Shown here piece by piece: positions 1-7,114 of a DNA stretch of 7,563 nucleotides. The translations under genes were made by a program, and so were the position numbers. Position 1 is the stretch's first letter. Each line of letters opens with the position of its first letter. The notes beneath the pieces are model-generated. The model saw only the letters and a program-made list of their open reading frames with translations. It made no database searches and was not told the DNA's origin. Source of the stretch: Candidatus Luteimonas excrementigallinarum (GTDB lineage Bacteria; Pseudomonadota; Gammaproteobacteria; Xanthomonadales; Xanthomonadaceae). The stretch is taken from the NCBI GenBank assembly GCA_019115725.1, contig DXCY01000238.1, positions 1-7,563 on the forward strand. The letters run 5' to 3'.

Positions 1-1
1 C

Positions 2-700
2 GGCGACCTGCACGGCCTGAACACCCTGGAACACCAGCCAGCCAAGATCATGGCCATGGAAGGCCACTACGAAAGCTATCCCGACGGCGCGCCGCTGATC
101 CTGTTCGGGATCCCGGACTCCGAGGCCGGCCGGGTCGACTACGCGGTGGAAGTGCCCAAGCTGTCGTCGCTGATCCTCAAGCACAGCCTCAACGCCCCGC
201 TCGACGGGCTGGAAACCATTCCGGAGGACGAGCGGCCGCCGGTGGGCGTGGTGTTCTGGTCGTTCCGGATCATGGTGGGCCTGGGCATGGCGATGATCGC
301 GCTCGGCGCCTGGAGCCTGTACGCGCGCCGTCGCCGGCAGCTGTTCGAATGGCCCGCCCTGCACCGCTCGGCGGTGTTGATGGCGCCGTCGGGCTTCGTG
401 GCGGTGATCGCGGGCTGGGTGACCACCGAGGTCGGCCGCCAGCCCTGGACGGTGTACGGATTGATGACCACCCGGGAGAGCGCCTCGGCCCTGGACGCCT
501 CGGCGGTGGGCACTTCATTGATCGCCTTCATCATCGTGTACTTCATCGTCTTCGGCCTTGGCACGCTGTACATCCTGCGGCTGATGGCCAAGGGCGTGCA
601 GCCGTCCGAACGGCCGATGGACGAGGACGAGGCGCCGATCCGCACCGCGGGTATCACCCCTGGCCCCGCCATGCAGATGGCCGACAAAGGGAAGGATTGA
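2..700 (+). CDS. cydA: Cytochrome bd-type quinol oxidase subunit I, C-terminal part (5' end outside window)
   Basis: Catalytic subunit of a bd-type terminal oxidase in the inner membrane, which oxidises quinol and reduces oxygen to water. The open frame runs in from the left edge, so about 232 C-terminal residues are seen. The fragment begins with GDLHGLNTLEHQPAK and MEGH; its K15 and E20 (fragment numbering) line up with the quinol-site Lys and Glu at the start of the family's Q loop. Then come a periplasmic loop, a membrane helix (about 79-97), another at about 120-140, the conserved GRQPW motif (145-149) and a last helix near 165-190. Only about 120 residues separate the quinol motif from GRQPW, so the long Q-loop insertion of E. 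coli CydA is absent; this suggests the short-loop, CioA-like branch often linked to cyanide tolerance. Haem ligands lie upstream of the window. cydB follows after 3 nt, so the two form one operon. Confidence 0.95.
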   Translation, partial: GDLHGLNTLEHQPAKIMAMEGHYESYPDGAPLILFGIPDSEAGRVDYAVEVPKLSSLILKHSLNAPLDGLETIPEDERPPVGVVFWSFRIMVGLGMAMIALGAWSLYARRRRQLFEWPALHRSAVLMAPSGFVAVIAGWVTTEVGRQPWTVYGLMTTRESASALDASAVGTSLIAFIIVYFIVFGLGTLYILRLMAKGVQPSERPMDEDEAPIRTAGITPGPAMQMADKGKD

Positions 701-703
701 GCG

Positions 704-1705
704 ATGGACTTCGATCTCACCATGGCCTGGGCGGCGATCATCCTGTTCGCGGTGTTCGCCTACGTGGTGATGGACGGGTTTGACCTGGGCATCGGCATCC
801 TGTTCCGCGCCCTGCAGCCCGGCGAAGAGCGCGACCAGGCCATGAACACCGTGGCCCCGGTCTGGGACGGCAACGAAACCTGGCTGGTATTGGGTGGTGG
901 CGGGCTGATGGCGGCCTTTCCCCTGGCTTTCGCGGTGATCATGACCGCGGTCTATCCACCCATCATCGCCATGCTGCTGGCGCTGGTGTTCCGCGGGGTG
1001 GCCTTCGAGGCCCGCTGGCGCGACCCGTCGCACCGGGCCTGGTGGGACGCCGCCTTCCACGGGGGCTCCACGGTCGCGGCACTGGCCCAGGGCATCATCC
1101 TCGGCGCCCTGCTGCAGGGCATCACCGTGGAAGGGCGCGAATATGCCGGCGGCTGGTGGGACTGGCTTACCCCGTTCAGCCTGCTCACCGGGCTCAGCGT
1201 GGTGGCGGGCTATGCCCTGCTCGGCGCGGGCTGGCTGATCCTCAAGACCAGCGGCACGGTGCAGGCGCGGGCAAAGAAGTTGGCGCCCTGGCTGCTGGGC
1301 GCCATGCTGCTGGGGATCCTGGCCGTCAGCCTGGCCACCATCGGACTGGATTTCGACTACCACCAGCGCTGGACCGCCTACCCCACCGTGCTATGGACCG
1401 CGCAGGTGCCGCTGCTCACCGCCATCATCTCCTACGCCTTCTGGCGGGCACTGCGGCGCGGACGGGAGCTGGCACCGTTCCTGCTGGGGCTGTCCCTGTT
1501 CGCCCTGACCTTCCTGGGGCTGTGCATCAGCATGTTTCCCTATGTGGTGCCGCAGGCGCTGACCGTTTACGATGCCGCCTCGCCCGATTCCAGCCTTGGA
1601 TTCATGCTGATCGGCGCACTGATCCTGGTGCCGGTGATCCTTGCCTACACCACCTGGTCGTACTGGGTGTTCCGCGGCAAGGTCGGCGATGAGGGCTACC
1701 ATTGA
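704..1705 (+). CDS. cydB: Cytochrome bd-type quinol oxidase subunit II
   Basis: Non-catalytic partner subunit of the bd oxidase, needed for assembly and stability of the haem-bearing complex. It is full length at 333 residues, slightly shorter than E. coli CydB. Family hallmarks are visible: the first helix with MDGFDLGIG (23-31), VWDGNETW (53-60), whose Asp55 matches the conserved acidic residue of the proposed proton path, a glycine-rich stretch (LGGGG, 63-67), MFPYVVP (277-283), DAASP (290-294) and the C-terminal YWVFRGKV (320-327). About eight or nine hydrophobic helices are spread over the chain. The ATG is preceded by GGGAAGGA, a strong ribosome binding site lying over the end of cydA, only 3 nt after the cydA stop. 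The SS-rich DAASP segment and the FRGKV tail are typical of the CioB-like group. The next small gene overlaps its stop codon by 4 nt. Confidence 0.96.
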   Translation: MDFDLTMAWAAIILFAVFAYVVMDGFDLGIGILFRALQPGEERDQAMNTVAPVWDGNETWLVLGGGGLMAAFPLAFAVIMTAVYPPIIAMLLALVFRGVAFEARWRDPSHRAWWDAAFHGGSTVAALAQGIILGALLQGITVEGREYAGGWWDWLTPFSLLTGLSVVAGYALLGAGWLILKTSGTVQARAKKLAPWLLGAMLLGILAVSLATIGLDFDYHQRWTAYPTVLWTAQVPLLTAIISYAFWRALRRGRELAPFLLGLSLFALTFLGLCISMFPYVVPQALTVYDAASPDSSLGFMLIGALILVPVILAYTTWSYWVFRGKVGDEGYH

Positions 1706-1821
1706 GCGCCGCCGGACCCGGTCCGCTGTGGAAGCGGCTGGCCTGGCTGGTCATTCTCTGGGCCGCCGGGCTCGCCACCGTGGGGACCCTGGCCTGGGTG
1801 CTGCGGCTCTGGATCGGTTGA
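1702..1821 (+). CDS. DUF2474-type small membrane protein of the bd oxidase operon (TTG start)
   Basis: A 39-residue protein, too short for most gene callers. Translation from TTG at 1702 gives MSAAGPGPLWKRL followed by one hydrophobic, Trp-rich helix (about 14-34) and a short RLWIG tail. The PLWKRL opening, the single helix and the position directly behind cydB match the DUF2474 family, which accompanies CioAB/CydAB oxidases and is thought to act as a small accessory subunit comparable in place to CydX; this role is inferred from family and context. The TTG overlaps the cydB stop (TTGA, 1702-1705), the usual geometry for translational coupling, and GAGGG lies about 6 nt upstream. No in-frame ATG or GTG gives the conserved PLWKRL start. 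The chain is intact with a TGA stop. Confidence 0.85.
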   Translation: MSAAGPGPLWKRLAWLVILWAAGLATVGTLAWVLRLWIG

Positions 1822-1832
1822 TCGCAGGCAAA

Positions 1833-1854
1833 TGAAGGCGCGCAGGCGCGTTCA
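1833..1854 (+). terminator. Weak hairpin after the cyd operon, possible terminator
   Basis: TGAAGGCGC (1833-1841) and GCGCGTTCA (1846-1854) form a 9-bp stem with one mismatch and a 4-nt loop, 11 nt after the small gene's stop. No T-tract follows, so it is not a classical intrinsic terminator. It may slow polymerase, stabilise the 3' end of the cyd mRNA, or be chance in GC-rich DNA. Confidence 0.3.
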
Positions 1855-1889
1855 TCAACCAGCCCGCCACAGCGCCGTTTTACGCGTTC

Positions 1890-1917
1890 GATGACAGTAT
1901 TACGCCGAGATGTCATC
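1890..1917 (+). repeat. Inverted repeat: extra upstream PhoB half-site
   Basis: GATGACA (1890-1896) is the exact reverse complement of TGTCATC (1911-1917), with 14 nt between. The left arm read on the minus strand is CTGTCATC, a good PhoB half-site in the opposite orientation, two helical turns (21 nt) from the main box. It could bind a further PhoB dimer or be coincidental. It lies too far upstream to be the pstS -35 element. Confidence 0.4.
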
Positions 1918-1927
1918 AAGCTGTAAC
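1910..1927 (+). promoter_or_regulatory. PhoB box upstream of pstS
   Basis: The 18-nt site reads A-TGTCAT-CAAGC-TGTAAC and matches the E. coli Pho-box consensus (two TGTCA-type half-sites with an 11-nt period) at 15 of 18 positions by hand count. It ends 60 nt before the pstS ATG. In such promoters PhoB replaces the -35 element, and a -10 hexamer is expected about 10 nt downstream; TTTCAT at 1938-1943 sits there and matches TATAAT at 4 of 6, so the promoter would be weak without activator. The site predicts induction of the pst operon under phosphate starvation. Confidence 0.82.
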
Positions 1928-1953
1928 AAAAACATCATTTCATGGCGTCATCC

Positions 1954-1968
1954 GCCGGCAACGCCGGC
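1954..1968 (+). repeat. GC hairpin in the pstS leader
   Basis: GCCGGC (1954-1959) and GCCGGC (1963-1968) can pair as a perfect 6-bp stem over a 3-nt AAC loop. It falls between the predicted pstS transcription start and the ribosome binding site GGAG (1979-1982), leaving the latter free. It may affect mRNA stability; no function is shown by the sequence alone. Confidence 0.4.
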
Positions 1969-1987
1969 ACTCCCTCATGGAGCACGC

Positions 1988-3061
1988 ATGAAACTGCAGC
2001 CGGCCCGTCTTGCCATCCTCTCCCTGTCCCTGCCCCTGGTGTTCGGACTGTCCGCATGCCAGCCGTCCAGCGATGACGGCCAGGCAGGCTCTGCCTCCGG
2101 CTCCACCGAGATCTCCGGTGCGGGCGCGTCGTTCGTGTACCCGCTGATGTCGCGCTGGTCGTCCGATTACAACGCGGCCACCGGCCACCGGGTCAACTAC
2201 CAGTCGATCGGCTCGGGTGGCGGCATCGCCCAGATCAAGGCGGCCACCGTGGACTTCGGCTCCTCCGACGCCCCGCTGTCGAGCGAAGACCTCGCCGAAG
2301 CCGGCCTCGGCCAGTTCCCGTCCACCATCGGCGGCGTGGTGCCGGTGTTCAACCTGGAAGGCATCGAGCCCGGCGACCTGCGCCTGACCGGCGAGCTGCT
2401 GGCCGACATTTTCCTTGGCGAAGTCAGCAACTGGAACGACCCGGCCATCGCCGGCCTGAACCCCGATATCAACCTCCCCGAGGTCGAGATCAACATCGTG
2501 CACCGCTCCGACGGATCGGGCACCACTTTCAACTTCAGCAACTACCTGTCCAAGGTCAGCAGCCAGTGGAAGGACCGCATTGGCGAAGGCACCCAGCTGC
2601 AGTGGCCCGCGGGCGTTGGCGGCAAGGGCAACGAGGGCGTGGCCTCCTACGTGAAGCAGATCCGTGGCTCGATCGGCTACGTCGAACTGGCCTACGCGCT
2701 GCAGAACGACATGCCCTACGCCTCGCTGCAGAACGCGGCCGGCAACTGGGTGGGCCCGAGCGAGGAGACCTTCTCCGCCGCGGCCGCCACCGCCGACTGG
2801 GCGGGCGCTTCGGACTTCAACCTGGTGATCACCAACGCCCCGGGTGAGAACGCCTGGCCGATCACTGCCACCAACTTCATCCTGATGCACAAGCAGCCGG
2901 CCGACGCCGCGCGTTCGCAGGCCGCCCTCGGCTTCTTCAACTGGGCGCTCAAGGACGGCACCACCCAGGCCAGCGCGCTGCACTACGTGCCGCTGCCGGC
3001 GGACCTGGTGACCCAGGTGGAGGCCTACTGGGCCAGTGAATTCGGCTACACCGCCGAGTAA
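1988..3061 (+). CDS. pstS: Phosphate ABC transporter substrate-binding lipoprotein PstS
   Basis: Binds inorganic phosphate outside the inner membrane and hands it to PstCA. From ATG 1988 it is 357 residues, normal for the family. The N-terminus is a lipoprotein signal: basic start, hydrophobic core (about 8-21) and lipobox LSAC with Cys24, followed by a Ser/Gly-rich linker. The mature domain begins at about 42 with GAGASF (44-49), then YQSIGSGGG (71-79), VDFGSSDAPL (88-97), a SNWND motif (147-151) and HRSDGSGTT (172-180). Ser48-Phe49, Ser76, Asp94, Arg173, Ser177, Gly178 and Thr179 correspond to phosphate ligands of known PstS proteins. The GNEGVASYV/GSIGYVE region also fits. An earlier in-frame ATG at 1910 would overlap the PhoB box and spoil the signal peptide, whereas 1988 has GGAG 5 nt upstream. 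First gene of the pst operon, under the PhoB box; pstC follows after 21 nt. Confidence 0.96.
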   Translation: MKLQPARLAILSLSLPLVFGLSACQPSSDDGQAGSASGSTEISGAGASFVYPLMSRWSSDYNAATGHRVNYQSIGSGGGIAQIKAATVDFGSSDAPLSSEDLAEAGLGQFPSTIGGVVPVFNLEGIEPGDLRLTGELLADIFLGEVSNWNDPAIAGLNPDINLPEVEINIVHRSDGSGTTFNFSNYLSKVSSQWKDRIGEGTQLQWPAGVGGKGNEGVASYVKQIRGSIGYVELAYALQNDMPYASLQNAAGNWVGPSEETFSAAAATADWAGASDFNLVITNAPGENAWPITATNFILMHKQPADAARSQAALGFFNWALKDGTTQASALHYVPLPADLVTQVEAYWASEFGYTAE

Positions 3062-3082
3062 TCCCGGACCGGTCGGCAGCAG

Positions 3083-4051
3083 ATGAACACCACTGTCATT
3101 CCAGCGGGCCCCAAGGGCCGCCACGAGCTGCGCGACACGCGCAACGACCGCCTGTTCCGCCTGCTGCTGGGCGGAACCGTGGTGCTGGTGATGCTGGCCC
3201 TGGCCGCAGCCGCCCTGTCGATGCTCTGGGGCGGCCGTGAAGCGCTGCTGTCCCAGGGCTGGCGGTTCTTCTTCACCGCCGACTGGAACCCGGTCGAAAA
3301 CCGTTACGGCGCGCTGGCGCCAATCTACGGCACCATCGTCACCGCGGTGATCGCCATGATCATCGCGGTGCCGATCAGCTTCGGCATCGCCTTCTTCCTC
3401 ACCGAGGTGGCGCCGCGCTGGATCCGCGGACCGGTCAGCAGCGCGATCGAGCTGCTGGCTGCGATCCCCTCGATCATCTACGGCATGTGGGGCCTGTTTG
3501 TGCTGGTGCCGGTGATGACCGAATACGTCACTCCCTGGCTCAACCAGTACCTGGGCGCCATCCCGGGCCTGGGCATGCTGTTCCGCGGCCCGCCGCTGGG
3601 CATCGGCACGCTGACCGCCGGCTTCGTGCTGGCGATCATGGTGATCCCGTTCATCACCTCGGTGATGCGCGAGGTGTTCCTCACCGTGCCCACCCGGCTC
3701 AAGGAATCGGCCTATGCGCTCGGCTCCACCAAGTGGGAAGTGAGCTGGGACATCGTGCTGCCCTACACCCGCTCGGCCGTGATCGGCGGCGTGTTCCTCG
3801 GCCTTGGCCGCGCCCTGGGCGAGACCATGGCGGTGGCATTCGTGGTCGGCAACAGCGTGCGCCTGTCGCCCTCGCTGCTGGAGCCCGGCACCACCATCGC
3901 CGCGCTGATCGCCAATGACTTCGGCGAGGCCACGGAAACCTACCGCTCGGCCCTGCTGCTGCTCGGCTTCGTGCTGTTCCTGGTGACCTTCGTGGTGCTG
4001 GCCATTGCCCGCCTGATGCTGATGCGCCTGTCGCGCAAGGAAGGCAACTGA
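3083..4051 (+). CDS. pstC: Phosphate ABC transporter permease PstC
   Basis: One of the two inner-membrane channel subunits of the phosphate importer. It has 322 residues and about six membrane helices (near 29-49, 84-106, 122-147, 175-195, 232-256 and 287-312). The cytoplasmic coupling loop that docks on PstB is the EAA-like segment KESAYALGSTKWEV (207-220), followed by the strongly conserved LGRALGETMAVAFVVGN (241-257), a signature of PstC. The basic, polar N-terminus (1-26) is cytoplasmic. The Shine-Dalgarno sequence before ATG 3083 is weak, so translation may depend partly on coupling to pstS 21 nt upstream; no better in-frame start exists nearby. Its TGA overlaps the pstA ATG by one base. 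Confidence 0.96.
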   Translation: MNTTVIPAGPKGRHELRDTRNDRLFRLLLGGTVVLVMLALAAAALSMLWGGREALLSQGWRFFFTADWNPVENRYGALAPIYGTIVTAVIAMIIAVPISFGIAFFLTEVAPRWIRGPVSSAIELLAAIPSIIYGMWGLFVLVPVMTEYVTPWLNQYLGAIPGLGMLFRGPPLGIGTLTAGFVLAIMVIPFITSVMREVFLTVPTRLKESAYALGSTKWEVSWDIVLPYTRSAVIGGVFLGLGRALGETMAVAFVVGNSVRLSPSLLEPGTTIAALIANDFGEATETYRSALLLLGFVLFLVTFVVLAIARLMLMRLSRKEGN

Positions 4052-4942
4052 TGTCGAGCCAGTCCGTCATGGGCCCCGGTTCCGGGGCCGCGGTTGCCGA
4101 TCGTCTGTACCGCCGGCGGCGCTTCGGCAATGCTGCCGCCATCGTCATCTCCTGCCTGGCCGCCGCGTTCGGCCTGTTCTTCCTCGGCTGGATCCTGTGG
4201 ACGCTGGTAAGCAAGGCCGCGGGCGGCATCAACCTGGAGCTGTTCACCCAGATGACGCCGCCGCCCATGCAGGAAGGTGGTGGTCTGCTCAACGCCTTCT
4301 TCGGCAGCGCGGTGATGTGCGCGCTGGCGATCGCCATCGGCACCCCGCTGGGCGTGGCCGCAGGCACCTGGCTGTCCGAGTACGGCGCCGCGCGCAAGAC
4401 CGGAACGGTGGTGCGGTTCGTCAACGACATCCTGCTGTCGGCACCGTCGATCGTGCTGGGCCTGTTCGTCTACACCCTGATCGTGATGCAGACCGGCGGC
4501 CGATTCTCGGCCCTGGCCGGTGCGATCTCGCTGGCCTTCATCGTGCTGCCGGTGGTGGTGCGCACCACCGACGAGATGCTGCGCCTGGTGCCGGTGCAGA
4601 TGCGCGAGGCCGCCCTGTCACTGGGCGTGCCGCAGTGGAAGGTGATCGTGCAGGTGCTCTACCGCAGTGCTTCGGCGGGCATCATCACCGGCATCCTGCT
4701 GGCGCTGGCGCGCATCTCCGGCGAAACCGCCCCGCTGCTGTTCACCGCGTTCGGCAACCAGTACTGGAACTCGGACATCATGCGTCCGATGGCCAGCGTG
4801 CCGGTGGTGATGTATCAGTACGCAGGCAGCCCCTATGAATCCTGGCAGCAGCTGGCCTGGGCAGGCGCGCTGGTGCTGACCACCTTCGTCCTCCTGGTGA
4901 GCATTGGCGCGCGCGCCCTGCTGCTGCGCAAAAGGATCTCCC

Positions 4943-4950
<8 letters not shown>
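4051..4950 (+). CDS. pstA: Phosphate ABC transporter permease PstA
   Basis: Second channel subunit, pairing with PstC. It is 299 residues with six hydrophobic segments (near 28-53, 81-105, 127-146, 152-171, 206-222 and 268-292). Family features are GTPLGVAAGTWLSEY (97-111), the ILLSAPSIVLGLFVY stretch (127-141), the EAA coupling loop REAALSLGVPQWKV (185-198), ARISGETAPLLFTAFGNQYW (220-239) and the MASVPVVMYQYA region (247-258), which together identify PstA rather than PstC. The ATG shares a base with the pstC stop and is preceded by AAGGAAGG, a strong ribosome binding site. The start of pstB overlaps its 3' end by 8 nt. Confidence 0.96.
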
Positions 4951-5800
<850 letters not shown>

Positions 5801-5801
5801 C

Positions 5802-6509
5802 ATGCCCACCCAACCCCACGAGCACATCGTCCACAGCTACGACGAGGAGCGCGACCGCCTGACCGGCGAGATCCTGCGCATGGGCAACATGGCCGCGGCG
5901 CAGCTTGAAGCTGCCCTGGACGTGGTGGAACGCCGCGACGATTCGGCCGCCCGCCGGGTGATCGACAACGACGACGCCATCGACGCGCTGGAAAAGGAAA
6001 TCAGCGAGGACGTGATGAAGCTCGCGCTGCGCGGCCCCATGGCCCGCGACCTGCGCGAGATCCTGGCCGCGCTGAAGGTGTCTTCCGACATCGAACGCAT
6101 CGGTGATTACGCGGCCAACGTGGCCAAGCGCTCGCTGGCCCTGAACCAGTCACCGGCCCTGCCGATCACCCGCGGGCTCAAGGGCCTGTCGCGCATCGCC
6201 GCCCGCCAGCTGCGCGAAGTGCTGGTGGCCTACCAGGCCAGCGATGCCGAGGCGGCCCAGCAGATCCGCGAGAACGATGCCGAGCTGGACGAGATGTACA
6301 CCGGCCTGTTCCGCGAGCTGCTGACCTACATGATGGAAGACGCCCGGGCGATCACCCCGTGCACCCATCTGCTGTTCATGGCCAAGAACATCGAGCGGAT
6401 CGGCGACCACGTGACCAACATCGCCGAGAACATCTGGTTCCTGGTGCACGGCGACGACGCCCTGCCGCCGCGCGAAAAGCGCGACGAGACCAATACCGCC
6501 ACTACCTGA
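5802..6509 (+). CDS. phoU: Phosphate signalling protein PhoU
   Basis: Cytoplasmic, membrane-associated regulator that couples the Pst transporter to PhoR and keeps the Pho regulon off when phosphate is ample. It is 235 residues, the usual size, and all-helical in character with two repeated three-helix PhoU domains. Each repeat carries the metal-binding motif: ERIGDYAAN (98-106) and ERIGDHVTN (198-206), with conserved Glu, Asp and Asn. The conserved KLALRGPMARDLREILAALKVSSDIERIGD stretch begins near residue 73. ATG 5802 lies one base after the pstB stop; GGGAG at 5785-5789 is a distant ribosome binding site, so coupling to pstB is likely. Earlier in-frame ATGs fall inside pstB and are not credible. 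Last gene of the pst operon; a palindromic repeat follows. Confidence 0.96.
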   Translation: MPTQPHEHIVHSYDEERDRLTGEILRMGNMAAAQLEAALDVVERRDDSAARRVIDNDDAIDALEKEISEDVMKLALRGPMARDLREILAALKVSSDIERIGDYAANVAKRSLALNQSPALPITRGLKGLSRIAARQLREVLVAYQASDAEAAQQIRENDAELDEMYTGLFRELLTYMMEDARAITPCTHLLFMAKNIERIGDHVTNIAENIWFLVHGDDALPPREKRDETNTATT

Positions 6510-6524
6510 GGTCGCGGATCGCGC

Positions 6525-6548
6525 GTCGGCCGCGCAGGGCCGACCTAC
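6525..6548 (-). repeat. GTAG-type REP palindrome between phoU and the NUDIX gene
   Basis: On the minus strand this reads GTAG followed by GTCGGCC, a 6-nt loop CTGCGC, and GGCCGAC: a perfect 7-bp stem behind a GTAG head. This is the architecture of the REP/SMAG elements described in Stenotrophomonas maltophilia and related genomes, which are spread by RAYT transposases. A further short match, AGGTCG (6509-6514) with CGACCT (6541-6546), gives an alternative outer pairing. Placed in the 35-nt gap between convergent genes, it may end or protect transcripts from both sides. Only one copy is seen here, so family membership is inferred from shape. Confidence 0.65.
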
Positions 6549-7114
6549 AGTCGCGCAAGCCACTTGCGCGCCATGCGGCGCAGCGATGCGTCCATGGCCG
6601 GATCGGCGGCAACCGCCGTGATATCCCGCCAGGCCAGCGCATGTGATTCCTCGCTGACCACGAACGCCTCGTTTGCGCCCGCCTGCACCACGTAGCGCAC
6701 GTCGTAATGCCAGTGCGCCGGCACGCCTTTGTGCTCCGGGATCCAGTGCCGGTCGAGGTCAAAGATCCCCGACCAGATCCCCTCGCCCAGGGCCAGTCCG
6801 GTCAGCCCGGACTCTTCCTCCGCCTCACGCAATGCCACCCGGGCCAGGTTCCGGTCGCCATCGGCGTGGCCACCGGGCTGCACCCAGATGCCCAGCTTGC
6901 GGTGATGGGTCAGCAGCGTGCTCGCGCCATCGGCACTGACCAGCCAGGACGAGGCGGTGAAGTGCCCTTCCAGCCGTTCGCGCACATAGGGATCGCCCGG
7001 CTCCCGGGCCAGCGTGGTGAACAGGTCCACGCAGGTGGCTTCATCCGGCCACTGTTGGCGGTAGGCGGCGAGCGCGGCAACGAAGTCTGCGCGGGCAGGT
7101 TCCAGGTCGGTCAT
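6545..7114 (-). CDS. NUDIX hydrolase
   Basis: A 189-residue NUDIX enzyme; the family cleaves nucleoside diphosphates linked to another group, using divalent metal, in the cytoplasm. The substrate cannot be told. A helical N-terminal region (1-50) precedes the NUDIX fold; the box begins at Gly82 after WVQPG and reads GHADGDR, seven residues, then REAEEESGL (96-104). The metal-binding REUxEE core (Arg96, Glu97, Glu100, Glu101) is intact, but the Glu expected at the GX5E position is Arg88. A conserved HWHYDVRYV stretch follows, as in the NUDIX subgroup with GGHxDGD boxes. The start is uncertain: ATG 7114 gives the family-like MTDLEPARADF; ATG 7129 and ATG 7162 (205 residues, with GGAGG 11 nt upstream) are alternatives, but codons above 7114 have unusually low third-position GC. 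Convergent to phoU; its TAG stop is the REP's GTAG head. Confidence 0.88.
   Translation of the reverse strand: MTDLEPARADFVAALAAYRQQWPDEATCVDLFTTLAREPGDPYVRERLEGHFTASSWLVSADGASTLLTHHRKLGIWVQPGGHADGDRNLARVALREAEEESGLTGLALGEGIWSGIFDLDRHWIPEHKGVPAHWHYDVRYVVQAGANEAFVVSEESHALAWRDITAVAADPAMDASLRRMARKWLARL
6552..6570 (-). repeat. Perfect 8-bp hairpin inside the 3' end of the NUDIX gene
   Basis: CGCGCAAG (6552-6559) and CTTGCGCG (6563-6570) form a perfect stem over a 3-nt loop, within the last codons of the minus-strand gene (encoding the RKWLARL tail). It lies 3 nt from the REP element. It could add to transcription termination for phoU, though no T-tract follows. Confidence 0.45.

Noticed and set aside
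515..1363. 282-residue minus-strand open frame across cydA/cydB
   Set aside because: Rich in His, Gln, Gly and Arg, as expected for the complement of membrane-protein codons; no family features.
1910..1987. Upstream in-frame ATG at 1910 as the pstS start (383 residues)
   Set aside because: It overlaps the PhoB box, has no ribosome binding site, and would bury the lipoprotein signal peptide behind 26 unlikely residues.
3062..3082. Possible separate promoter or terminator between pstS and pstC
   Set aside because: Only 21 nt with no T-tract or promoter motif; best read as an operon spacer.
1940..3124. 394-residue minus-strand open frame across pstS
   Set aside because: It mirrors a confidently identified gene, has low-complexity Gly/Ala/Val/Arg content typical of GC-rich antisense frames, and matches no known family.
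3699..4430. 243-residue minus-strand open frame across pstC/pstA
   Set aside because: Arg/Pro/Ser-rich shadow frame overlapping two well-supported genes.
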